Source: Betaproteobacteria bacterium (GTDB taxonomy: Bacteria > Pseudomonadota > Gammaproteobacteria > Burkholderiales > SG8-41). Taken from it: 44,868 nucleotides of DNA. Under the pieces are notes generated by a model. It was not told the DNA's origin. It made no database searches and was given only the letters and a program-made list of their open reading frames with translations. This document shows, in pieces, positions 1-6,837 of the stretch (within the stretch, counting starts at the first letter, position 1; every line of letters begins with the position of its first letter). A program made the translations under genes and the position numbers. The stretch lies in NCBI GenBank assembly GCA_016192825.1, contig JACPTK010000042.1, positions 1 to 44,868 on the forward strand, in the 5' to 3' direction.

Positions 1-45
1 CTGCTCCAGCGAACAAAGTCGCGTCTCGTTCATGTCGATCACCAT
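1..45 (-). CDS. Possible 5' end of a gene leaving the window
   Basis: Reading leftward, an ATG at 45 (or an in-frame one at 33) opens a frame that runs off the window edge after about 15 codons (MVIDMNETRLCSLEQ). Such a short start is compatible with a transposase or other gene, and two direct repeats lie just upstream, as at the end of some insertion sequences. Product unknown; only the sequence to the left could confirm that this is coding. Confidence 0.25.
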   Translation of the reverse strand, partial: MVIDMNETRLCSLEQ

Positions 46-74
46 GCCCTGAATGATCGACCCAATCACTTCGC

Positions 75-124
75 TTCAGACTCATACCTCGTTGGAAATA
101 CGTCCCCCCGTTCAGACTCATACC
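75..124. repeat. Two direct copies of TTCAGACTCATACC
   Basis: The 14-mer TTCAGACTCATACC occurs at 75-88 and again at 111-124, 36 bases apart, and each copy is followed by a partly conserved TTGGA. The spacing and position upstream of the leftward partial frame suggest a mobile-element end or a regulator-binding region. The remaining bases to 299 hold no other recognisable feature apart from the ribosome binding site of the next gene (AGGAGG at 289-294). Confidence 0.7.
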
Positions 125-299
125 ATATTGGACAAGACTCCTGACGCTGTCCTCAAGGCAGTCCGATCCGGGTGCGGGGTCAACACACTCCCGGTTTTCA
201 GAAGGTCACGCATGCGGGCGCCGGAATCGTGTTCCGAAACAACGGTGAGCCACTCAACGCACGCGCCTGCCTGGCACCCATCCGCAACAGGAGGACGCA

Positions 300-1307
300 A
301 TGGATACGAGGAAGGTTCTGGTACTGGTACTGGCGGGTGGCGAAGGAATCAGGCTTTATCCGCTGACGTCCAATCTGGCGAAACCCGCGGTGCCCTTCGT
401 GGACGGTTACCGGCTGATCGATTTTGTGCTCAGCAATCTGGTCAATTCGCGAATCTCGACGATCTACGTGCTGGCGCAATACCAATCGCAATCGCTCATC
501 GAGCATTTGGATGCGGCCTGGGCGCCGTGGTCCCGGGGCACGGGACTCTCGATTAAAGTGCGGCTTCCGCGAGCGAATGGTGGTGTGGCAAGCTACAAAG
601 GCACGGCTGACGCCGTTTACCAGAACATCGACCTCATCGAGCGGCACAAGCCGGACTTCGTGGCGGTATTCGCAGCCGACCATGTTTACCGCATGGACAT
701 ACGGCAAATGGTGAGCTTTCACTGGGCGCGGAACGCCGAAGTCAGCGTGGCGGCCGTTCCCGTTCCCATCGAAGAGGCGTCGTCGTTTGGAATCATCGTG
801 GCCGGCGCGGACGGGTGCATACAGGAGTTCCAGGAAAAACCCGATCATCCAGCGCCGATGCCGAAAGACCCCGCTCGCGCGTACGCATCCATGGGCAATT
901 ACTTGTTCAACCCTCGCACGCTCGTCGAGCTGCTCGAGGAAACGAGCCAGCTCGACGGCACCGATTTCGGCCGTCATATCCTGCCGCGCCTGCCGCGCAG
1001 CCGCCGCGTGCTCGCTTACAACTTTGCGGGCAACGAAGTGCCCGGCGTGCTGCCGCATGAAGAACGCGGCTACTGGCGCGATGTCGGTACGCTGGATGCC
1101 CTGCGCGCCGCCCAATTTGATGTCATGGGTCCTTATCCGCGTTTTGACCTTCGCAACCGCAGATGGCCCATTCACGGCGTTGGCCACGGGCTGAGCGCCG
1201 TGCTCAACCGCGCCAGGCTGCGTGAGGAAATCGCGACCGGCGGACTGATGCGCCATACGGTGTTGCCGCCGCCCGAACGCGCGGGAACGTCAAGAGTTTC
1301 GCATTAG
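300..1307 (+). CDS. glgC: Glucose-1-phosphate adenylyltransferase-like protein, short form
   Basis: Predicted to make ADP-glucose from glucose-1-phosphate and ATP for glycogen synthesis in the cytoplasm. The nucleotidyltransferase signature is clear: VLAGGEGIRLYPLT near residue 10, KPAVPF then DFVLSN for sugar and nucleotide binding, GTADAVYQN, FAADHVYRMD around residue 120, and an EKP motif near 180. The protein has 335 residues, against about 420 for usual GlgC. It stops soon after RRWPIHG, so the C-terminal left-handed beta-helix that carries oligomerisation and allosteric contacts is missing. No remnant of that domain is visible in any frame downstream. AGGAGG five bases before the ATG fixes the start. 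A glycogen phosphorylase gene lies at 27.3-29.1 kb. It could instead be another sugar-phosphate nucleotidyltransferase; the GlgC-like motifs make ADP-glucose synthesis the best guess. Confidence 0.75.
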   Translation: MDTRKVLVLVLAGGEGIRLYPLTSNLAKPAVPFVDGYRLIDFVLSNLVNSRISTIYVLAQYQSQSLIEHLDAAWAPWSRGTGLSIKVRLPRANGGVASYKGTADAVYQNIDLIERHKPDFVAVFAADHVYRMDIRQMVSFHWARNAEVSVAAVPVPIEEASSFGIIVAGADGCIQEFQEKPDHPAPMPKDPARAYASMGNYLFNPRTLVELLEETSQLDGTDFGRHILPRLPRSRRVLAYNFAGNEVPGVLPHEERGYWRDVGTLDALRAAQFDVMGPYPRFDLRNRRWPIHGVGHGLSAVLNRARLREEIATGGLMRHTVLPPPERAGTSRVSH

Positions 1308-1641
1308 CCGAAATCGAGGCCCGTCTCAGGACCGCGATCCAATAGAGCACGCCCTGCGCGTCAGCTCCCGGGCAAAACCGGCGGACGCGGCAATCGCGGC
1401 GCCACCCCGCACTGAACGGGCGGCGGGGGCAAGACCTGTCTGGAAAAATCAACCGGTGGTCAAGCGCGACTTTCCGCTACGCAAGCGGTCGTCGTTCGGC
1501 GATCCCCCGTAGCTCTCCGCGTGATCGATCGCCGGCTCGACCCGCAGCAGCAATCCAAAGGAACCACGGATCACTCCTGATCCGAGCTAATTAGGCGCTG
1601 ATTTCAGTGGATACCATCCGAGACGAAAAGGATACCCTGAA
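1308..1641. other. Intergenic region with a small palindrome
   Basis: There is no gene in these 334 bases. A perfect 7-bp inverted repeat, CGGATCA/TGATCCG with a CTCC loop, lies at 1567-1584, about 60 bases before the next start. It could be an operator or leader hairpin, but it lacks a T-run. A string ending GGGCAAAACCG at about 1370-1380 faintly resembles the tail of the palindromic repeats found elsewhere in the window. Confidence 0.45.
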
Positions 1642-2424
1642 ATGCGACGCGGCGGTCAGCTTTCCATCCGTGACCTCGTTACGGCCATCGTGGCGCGCGT
1701 GGCGGAGTCGGGCAGCGCGTCATCGCCGGATTGGCGCACCGAGCGCCGCGCGTCCGCCGGCCTGGCGCCCGATCCGGCGACGACGCCCGAGCCCGTCGTC
1801 CAGGTTTATGGCGCCCGCTGCTCGAGTTGGCGCCGCTATTTCGGCGTCCACACCTGGATCGCGGTGAAGCCCTCCAGTGCGAGGGCATACGTGGTGTACG
1901 AGGTGACCGACGCGCGCTTTCGCCGGACGGGCTCAGCGCTGGCGATCCGCAAACGCGTGCCCGATGCGAGCTGGTACGGAAACGCGCCCGAACTGCTGGC
2001 GGAGAAGCGCGGAGACGGCGTGGATGCGCTGATCGCGCGCATCGACAAGGCTGCGCGCGAATATCCCTACAAGGAAAAATATGTTGTCTGGCCGGGACCC
2101 AATTCCAATACCTTTACCGCGCACGTCGCACGCGCCGTCCCCGAGCTCGAGGTCGACTTTCCACCGACCGCGATCGGCAAGGACTATCTCGGCGGCAAGC
2201 TGGTGGCGACGGCGCCGAGCGGCAGCGGCTTGCAGGTGTCGCTGTTCGGGCTGCTCGGCGTGCTGGCGAGCCGCATCGAAGGTTTCGAGGTCAATGTGCT
2301 CGGCCTCACGTTCGGAATTGATTCGTTCTCCCCGGCGCTCAAGCTCCCGCTGGTCGGCCGCCTCGGCGCGGCTCGCTCGAACGGCTCGAGCGCCGGGGTA
2401 CGCGTCACTGCAGAGTCCTCGTAA
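1642..2424 (+). CDS. DUF3750 family protein
   Basis: A 260-residue protein of unknown function. The segment from about residue 50 (VVQVYGARCSSWRRYFGVHTWIAVKP) and the later PGPNSNTFTAHVARAVPEL and PPTAIGKDYL motifs match the DUF3750 family as I know it. The conserved Asn/Ser/Thr-rich PGPNSNTF stretch and the HTW motif could form an active site, but no activity is established. A long Ala/Arg/Pro-rich N-terminus precedes the conserved core, and residues around 200-225 (LFGLLGVLASRIEGFEVNVLGLTFGID) are hydrophobic and may associate with the membrane. The start is uncertain: AAAGG lies about ten bases before the ATG. It ends one base before the convergent glycoside-hydrolase gene. Confidence 0.75.
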   Translation: MRRGGQLSIRDLVTAIVARVAESGSASSPDWRTERRASAGLAPDPATTPEPVVQVYGARCSSWRRYFGVHTWIAVKPSSARAYVVYEVTDARFRRTGSALAIRKRVPDASWYGNAPELLAEKRGDGVDALIARIDKAAREYPYKEKYVVWPGPNSNTFTAHVARAVPELEVDFPPTAIGKDYLGGKLVATAPSGSGLQVSLFGLLGVLASRIEGFEVNVLGLTFGIDSFSPALKLPLVGRLGAARSNGSSAGVRVTAESS

Positions 2425-2425
2425 C

Positions 2426-3763
2426 CTATTTGCGAAGCACTATCCCGTCCTTGGGTGCGAGAGTCACCTGGCTCACGGCTGCGCCGTTGTTGACCGCGGG
2501 ATCCTGTCTGCCCGCAAGCCGGCGCACACCGGGCTCAACGGTCACCGTCTTCGTCGCGTTCGTGGGATTGACAAGCACGATGCCGTTCTGAAAATCCCGG
2601 CGCCAGACCTCCTGACTCCACGCAGCGGTCGGCGGCCGCGAAAGCGCTGTCCCGAGCTTGTAGTCGTACTCGTCGAACCACGGAACGCTGCTGTATCCCC
2701 GGGACTTGTCCGTGAAGGAAAAATAGCCGTCGTCGAGCAGGCAGGAGGTATAGGCATAGCGAAAGAAACGATAGTCCGTGACATTGCCGTGGACGTTGAA
2801 GCCGACGATCCTGGGTGGCCTCGTATTCCGCAACACGGCGCGGTAACGCTCCATCATCCTGGCCCAGCCGCCCCATGTCTCCATTGACCAGCGCTCGCCC
2901 ATCATCCCCTCCAGGAGCGCCGCGTCGAGCTGATTGCGCCACTCGGGATTGGCCAGATCGTTGTCGGTGTTGCCCATCAGCAGCGTCCCGGGATGGAGTT
3001 TGCGCACGTGATTCCAATGCGCGAGATGGCCGGCGTAGTGGGCGGCGAGGATGCCCGGGTTGCGGGGGTCGTCGTCCCTCCCATCGAGATTCCAGTCTCC
3101 TTTCACCCGGGGAGGCGCCATGACATTGTCGAAATACATAATGTCGAATTCCGGAATGTCGCGGAAAAAGGTGGCGAAATTGCGCTCGGCCAGCCACTCG
3201 GGCCAGCGCTGGCCCTTGGCGTCCGGCCGGGTCCAGGCCGTGAAGTTGGTTTCCCACGTGGAATATCGGGCGGTCCACTGGACCTTGCGACCGGCGGCGT
3301 TCAGCAGCCACCATTGACTCGCGTACAGCTTGTCGCGCAGATCCACCGTCGCAGGGTCATCCGGCTTGTCAAAGGCTTCGTTGAGGATCGTGTACTGCCC
3401 GACGAGGATGGCCGGGTTCCGCGCCTTGATCGCCTTGACCGCTTTGCGGATCGCAGAGGTTGTGTCCGGCGCGTACCCGGACGGCCCCCACCCCTTGTAG
3501 AAGCCCAGGATCACCACGTCCAGGCGCGACAGGTCCTTCTGGTAGCTGGCGTCGTGGTAATGCTTCGCGCCGATGTTGACGCCCATCAACCGGGGAAAGG
3601 TCGCGGCGCCCGCTGCCGCCTCCTCCGCCGTCGCAACCCGGCTTCGCAAGCCTGCCAAGACCAACGCCGAAACCAGGAAAGTCGAGAACGCGCGCCGGTC
3701 CACCCGCATGCCGAAGGAAGCGCTTTTCGCGGCAGTTACCGGCGGCTCGACCGCAAACCCCAT
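2426..3763 (-). CDS. Secreted putative glycoside hydrolase (GHL15-like)
   Basis: A protein of about 445 residues whose body resembles the hypothetical glycosyl hydrolase 15 (GHL15) group of TIM-barrel enzymes. It begins after the signal region with MGVNIGAKHYHDASYQKDLSRLDVV-type sequence. It has a DIMYFDNVM motif, where the Asp residues are typical of barrel active sites, a WNLDGRDDDPRNPG loop, and a LLEGMMGE acidic strand. The N-terminus has a twin-arginine-like segment, RRAFSTFLVSALVLAG, followed by a cleavable AxA-type region, so export is likely, perhaps by Tat. The C-terminal 70 residues (GIVLVNPTN, TVEPGVRRL) look like a beta-sandwich tail. The open frame extends to a TTG at 3802, but ATG at 3763 or 3709 is more plausible. 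The substrate is unknown; its place beside the EPS genes suggests polysaccharide trimming, which is inference. Confidence 0.7.
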   Translation of the reverse strand: MGFAVEPPVTAAKSASFGMRVDRRAFSTFLVSALVLAGLRSRVATAEEAAAGAATFPRLMGVNIGAKHYHDASYQKDLSRLDVVILGFYKGWGPSGYAPDTTSAIRKAVKAIKARNPAILVGQYTILNEAFDKPDDPATVDLRDKLYASQWWLLNAAGRKVQWTARYSTWETNFTAWTRPDAKGQRWPEWLAERNFATFFRDIPEFDIMYFDNVMAPPRVKGDWNLDGRDDDPRNPGILAAHYAGHLAHWNHVRKLHPGTLLMGNTDNDLANPEWRNQLDAALLEGMMGERWSMETWGGWARMMERYRAVLRNTRPPRIVGFNVHGNVTDYRFFRYAYTSCLLDDGYFSFTDKSRGYSSVPWFDEYDYKLGTALSRPPTAAWSQEVWRRDFQNGIVLVNPTNATKTVTVEPGVRRLAGRQDPAVNNGAAVSQVTLAPKDGIVLRK

Positions 3764-3811
3764 GTTGTTTCTAGAACGTGTCTCAAAAATATTGCAAGCC
3801 AAGGCCAGAAT

Positions 3812-3845
3812 AGACAGGATTAACAGGATTCACATGATTAATCAT
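3812..3845. repeat. ACAGGATT direct-repeat motif
   Basis: Between the glycoside hydrolase and the flavin reductase lies GACAGGATTAACAGGATT, two near-copies of ACAGGATT followed by CACATGATTAATC. Short ACAGGATT runs of this type recur between genes in many proteobacterial genomes. Its role here is unknown. It is AT-rich against the high-GC surroundings. Confidence 0.5.
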
Positions 3846-4321
3846 CCGCCGTATTCCCACGGCGTCTGCGCGATGGTGAGGGGCCGCACCGGTTCCCGGC
3901 ATTCGGCCTCCAGCACGCGGAGAATCACCACCGCATGATCTCCGTCCGTATCGACGATCCGTTCGACCCGGCATTCGACGTGCGCGGGCAGGCTGATCAA
4001 TATGGGCGCGGTGGTTTTCCCGTCCGCAAACGGTTCTCCGTTTATCGTCGTGCAGTTGGCGCGGGTCGGGAAGAAAAACCTCCGGGCGATTTCCTGCTGC
4101 CCGTCCCCCACGACATGGAGCGCGGCAATCCGGCTTTCGGACAGGCATTGGAACACGTTGCTTTCCCGCCGCACCGCCGCCATGATCAGGGGCGGCTTGA
4201 ACGAGACCTGCGACACCCAACTGACCGTCGCCGCGCCGTAGCGGTCGTTGCTCCTCGAAGTCAGCACGTACACGCCGTTCGAGAGCATCCGCAGCGCCTT
4301 CTGCCTGACTCTCGCCTCCAT
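3842..4321 (-). CDS. Flavin reductase family protein
   Basis: About 159 residues with the FMN-binding split-barrel pattern of flavin reductase-like proteins. It begins RQKALRMLSNGVYVLTSR, continues with GAATVSWVSQVSFKPPLIMAAV (the conserved A-x-W-x-x-Q-V-S-F-x-P-P strand-loop that contacts FMN), and has a later HVECRVERIVDTDGDHAVVILRV beta region. It would reduce flavin with NAD(P)H or serve as a flavin-binding oxidoreductase in the cytoplasm. An earlier in-frame ATG exists at 4393, but the one at 4321 is preferred because it follows the acetyltransferase stop (4327-4329) by five bases and has GGGTGA upstream. It is probably co-transcribed with the acetyltransferase. A specific partner is not evident. 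Confidence 0.8.
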   Translation of the reverse strand: MEARVRQKALRMLSNGVYVLTSRSNDRYGAATVSWVSQVSFKPPLIMAAVRRESNVFQCLSESRIAALHVVGDGQQEIARRFFFPTRANCTTINGEPFADGKTTAPILISLPAHVECRVERIVDTDGDHAVVILRVLEAECREPVRPLTIAQTPWEYGG

Positions 4322-4326
4322 TGCCG

Positions 4327-4908
4327 TCACCCCGGCTGAGCCTGGCGCCCCTCGTAATCCGCTTCGCGGTGCGATTTCTCGATCCGGTGCCACCGCGCCT
4401 CATCGAGCTCCTGGTGCTCGGAAGCAAGGAGGTCGAACAGCAGGCGGTCGTACGCCCGGCCGTCGATGTAGTGGCACTGCCGCTGCCGCCCCACGAAGCG
4501 GAACCCCAGGCGCTCGACGAGGCGCTGCGAGGGGTTGCCCTCCGCCACCCAGGTCTGGATCACGTGCAGGCCGAGCTCGCGGAACGCGAGCGTGAGGAAC
4601 TTCGAGCCGGCGAGCGTGCCCCAGCCGCGGCTGCGGAAGGACTTGTCGCCCGCCGCGCCCCAGAACACGCCGTAGCGAAAGCGCCGGTCCACGTTGTTCA
4701 GCGCGGCGATGCCGATGGGCGCGTCGTCGAGCGGCGAGGTGTAGAGGCGGATGAAGTGCGTGTCGCGCTGCGCCATGATCTTGAGCAGCGCGGGCGAGAT
4801 CGCCTGCCCGCCGTTGCCGAAGTCGAGCCATTGGTGGTTTTCCACCTGCGCGAGCCAGCTTGCCGCAAGCTCGATGTGCTCGGGCCGGTCGAGCGGCAGC
4901 AGCTTCAC
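4327..4908 (-). CDS. GNAT family N-acetyltransferase
   Basis: A 193-residue acetyltransferase that would move an acyl group from acyl-CoA to an amine, possibly an amino sugar or its precursor in this EPS locus. The GNAT fold is visible as an N-terminal domain, PIGIAALNNVDRRFRYGVFWG (beta-strand with an NVD turn), then the acetyl-CoA loop SRGWGTLAGSKFLTLAFRELGLHVIQTWV and the typical C-terminal ENPSQRLVERLGFRFVGR-like run (here EGNPSQRLVERLGF). The frame is open much further upstream, but the GTG at 4908 overlaps the stop of the upstream glycosyltransferase (GTGA) and has GAGGTGGAG before it, so translation is probably coupled. The acceptor is unknown. Confidence 0.8.
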   Translation of the reverse strand: MKLLPLDRPEHIELAASWLAQVENHQWLDFGNGGQAISPALLKIMAQRDTHFIRLYTSPLDDAPIGIAALNNVDRRFRYGVFWGAAGDKSFRSRGWGTLAGSKFLTLAFRELGLHVIQTWVAEGNPSQRLVERLGFRFVGRQRQCHYIDGRAYDRLLFDLLASEHQELDEARWHRIEKSHREADYEGRQAQPG

Positions 4909-6136
4909 GACTCCACCTCGCGCGCCGCGTAGCGCTGCCGCGGCCCACCCTGCCGCAATGCCTCGTACGCGGCGAGCAGTTTGGGGGCTTCGTGGCGCCA
5001 TTCGAGCGCGTTCATCACGCGCCGGCGGCCGAACTCGCCCATCTCCGCCCGCAACAGCGGGTTGTCCAGCAGGTCGACGATCTTCGCGGCCAGATCGTGC
5101 GCATCGTTTTTTTTTTCGCGTAGAGGGAGGCCTGCTGCGCCGAGAAACGTCCTTCCGCAAGATCGAACTGCACGATCGGCTTGCCGAGCGCCATGTATTC
5201 CATGATCTTGTTCATGGTGGACTTGTCGTTCATTTCGTTGGCGACGTCGGGGTTGACGCAGACATCGGCGGTGTTGAGCAGCGCCAGCATTTCCGCGTCC
5301 GGCACGCGCCCGGTGAAGGTCACGAAGTCCTCGACGTCCAGCTTCCGCGCGAGCGCCCTCATCTCCCCGAGCGAGGTGCCGCCGCCGACGAGCCCGAAGT
5401 GAATATCGCCGCGTCCGCGGTCGTGCACAATGCGCCGCACGGCCCGCAACAGGTAATCGATCCCCTCCTGCCTGCCCATCACGCCGACATAGCCGACGAG
5501 GTAGCGACGGCCGTACTTGTAGCTCACGTCGGGAGGACGGATCTTCACGCGCTCGAGGCTCGGCCCGCTGCGCACGACGAACACCCGCTCCGGAGGCATG
5601 CGGCCGCGCTCGATCGCGACGCGGCGATAGGACTCGTTGGTGGCGATCGCCACGTCGGCGGTGCGGAAGGTCCAGCGTTCCAGCTTCAGCAGCAGCCGGT
5701 GAAAGAAGTCGCGCCGCCCGAATTTTGCTTCGTAGAGCTCGGGGTTGAGGTCGTGGTGGTCGAATACGAATTTCTTGCCGAACAGCTTGTAGAAGCCGCC
5801 GATGAGGAAAAACAGGTCGGGCGGGTTGCAGGCGTGCACCACGTCGAAGCCGCGCGTAAGCCACACCCGCCAGGCGAGCGCGAAGGTCCAGGCCAGCGCG
5901 CACCCGTACTCCAGCGCATAGCCCGCCGCGCCCGATGCCTCCACCCACAGGTTATATCGATAGATGTGGATGCCGTCGATCGCCTCGAACTTCTTCTCGC
6001 AGCCTTTGCCAGTCGGGCAGATGATCGACACGACGTAGCCCGCGTCGCGCAGCGCGCACGCCTCCTGCCAGACGCGCCGGTCGAAGGGCGCGGGCAGGTT
6101 CTCGACAAGGATCAACACGCCCCGCCGGTCGCTCAC
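4905..6136 (-). CDS. Glycosyltransferase family 4, interrupted by a frame change at an A10 tract
   Basis: A GT-B glycosyltransferase (GT4-like) that would add a sugar to the lipid-linked EPS repeat at the inner membrane face. The N-terminal half has the LPAPFDRRVWQEACALRDAGY and CPTGKG region and FDVVHACNPPDLFF. The C-terminal donor domain has VGYVGVMGRQEGIDYLLRAV, FVTFTGRVPDAEMLALLNTADVCVNPD and STMNKIMEYMALGKPIV. At 5116-5107 the coding strand has ten consecutive A bases. Before them the protein reads SLYAKK; after them the same frame turns to nonsense and stops at 5015, while the -1 frame gives a normal GT4 C-terminus (NDAHDLAAKIVDLL through REVES) ending at 4905. Start: GTG at 6136, overlapping the methyltransferase stop (GTGA). 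The cause could be a sequencing indel, a true mutation, or slippage at the A tract. Confidence 0.75.
5107..5116 (-). other. A10 homopolymer (slippery tract) inside the glycosyltransferase
   Basis: Ten T bases on the plus strand are ten A bases in the mRNA. The zero frame reads GCG AAA AAA AAA ACG, which contains the classic A AAA AAA slippery phase. A -1 shift, or one extra A, restores the full-length glycosyltransferase frame. Confidence 0.85.
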
Positions 6137-6837
6137 TTGACCCCCATGAAATACACGGAAGGAAAGAAAAACCGGCTCAGTCCCGACTGAACCAGAAATT
6201 TCACCAGCCACGCATGGCGTCGATAGACGTCCAGGTAATAGCGCGAGCTGATTTCTTCGGGTTTGCCAAACACTTTCGCCAGCGCGCCTCTTAACTCAGC
6301 CGAGGTAAAGCCCGCGTGCGCGCCCAGTTCGTTCCGGAATCGCCCGCGCAATCGCGCTTTCCAGTCGGCGAGGTTCCACGCGAGCTTGTCGCGAAACGAA
6401 ACGCCGGAACTTCCCAGGTAACCGACCAGCCGCGCCCGGTTCGGCGTGCCGACCAGATAGGCCCCGCCGGGTCTCAGAACGCGATGCATTTCGGCGAGCG
6501 CTTTCATGTAATGCGGTATGTGCTCGAGGACGTGGTACGAGTAGACGAAATCGAACTCTTCATCCCCGAACTCCAGGCCGGTCGCGTCGCCCCGCCGCAG
6601 GTCCACCGCCCGGGCGGCCGCAGGATCGAACGCGGTTTTGAGGTCGATGCCGACGCCGGCCCCCCCCAGCGCCCGGGCGAGAGTTGCCGCCTCCGCCCCG
6701 GAGCCGCAACCCACGACGAGAAAACGCCGGATCGGGGTGGCCATGCGCTCGCGCACGATGACCGCGATCGCCCCGGTCTTGCGGCCGGCGGAGATTGCCG
6801 GAATGCCGTTGCGGGCCGCCGGAAGCGAAAGCAGCAT
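6133..6837 (-). CDS. Class I SAM-dependent methyltransferase
   Basis: A 234-residue Rossmann-fold methyltransferase. Motif I is VVGCGSGAEAATLARALG around residues 39-57, followed by GVGIDLK, the acidic motif II region LRRGDATGLEFGDEEFDFVYSYHVLEHIPHY, and LRPGGAYLVGTPNRARL, the usual Methyltransf_11 pattern. It could methylate a sugar, a lipid or an unrelated metabolite; the position between a sugar-nucleotide dehydrogenase and a glycosyltransferase favours a role in EPS decoration, which is inference. Its ATG (6837) shares a base with the stop of the upstream dehydrogenase (TGATG), and its stop overlaps the next start (GTGA), so the three genes look translationally coupled. A C-terminal segment of about 60 residues (LVKFLVQSGLSRFFFPSVYFMGV) is hydrophobic and may bind the membrane. 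Confidence 0.85.
   Translation of the reverse strand: MLLSLPAARNGIPAISAGRKTGAIAVIVRERMATPIRRFLVVGCGSGAEAATLARALGGAGVGIDLKTAFDPAAARAVDLRRGDATGLEFGDEEFDFVYSYHVLEHIPHYMKALAEMHRVLRPGGAYLVGTPNRARLVGYLGSSGVSFRDKLAWNLADWKARLRGRFRNELGAHAGFTSAELRGALAKVFGKPEEISSRYYLDVYRRHAWLVKFLVQSGLSRFFFPSVYFMGVK

Noticed and set aside
1360-1390. GGGCAAAACCGGCGG resembling the repeat tail
   Set aside because: No hairpin next to it and only a partial match; probably chance.
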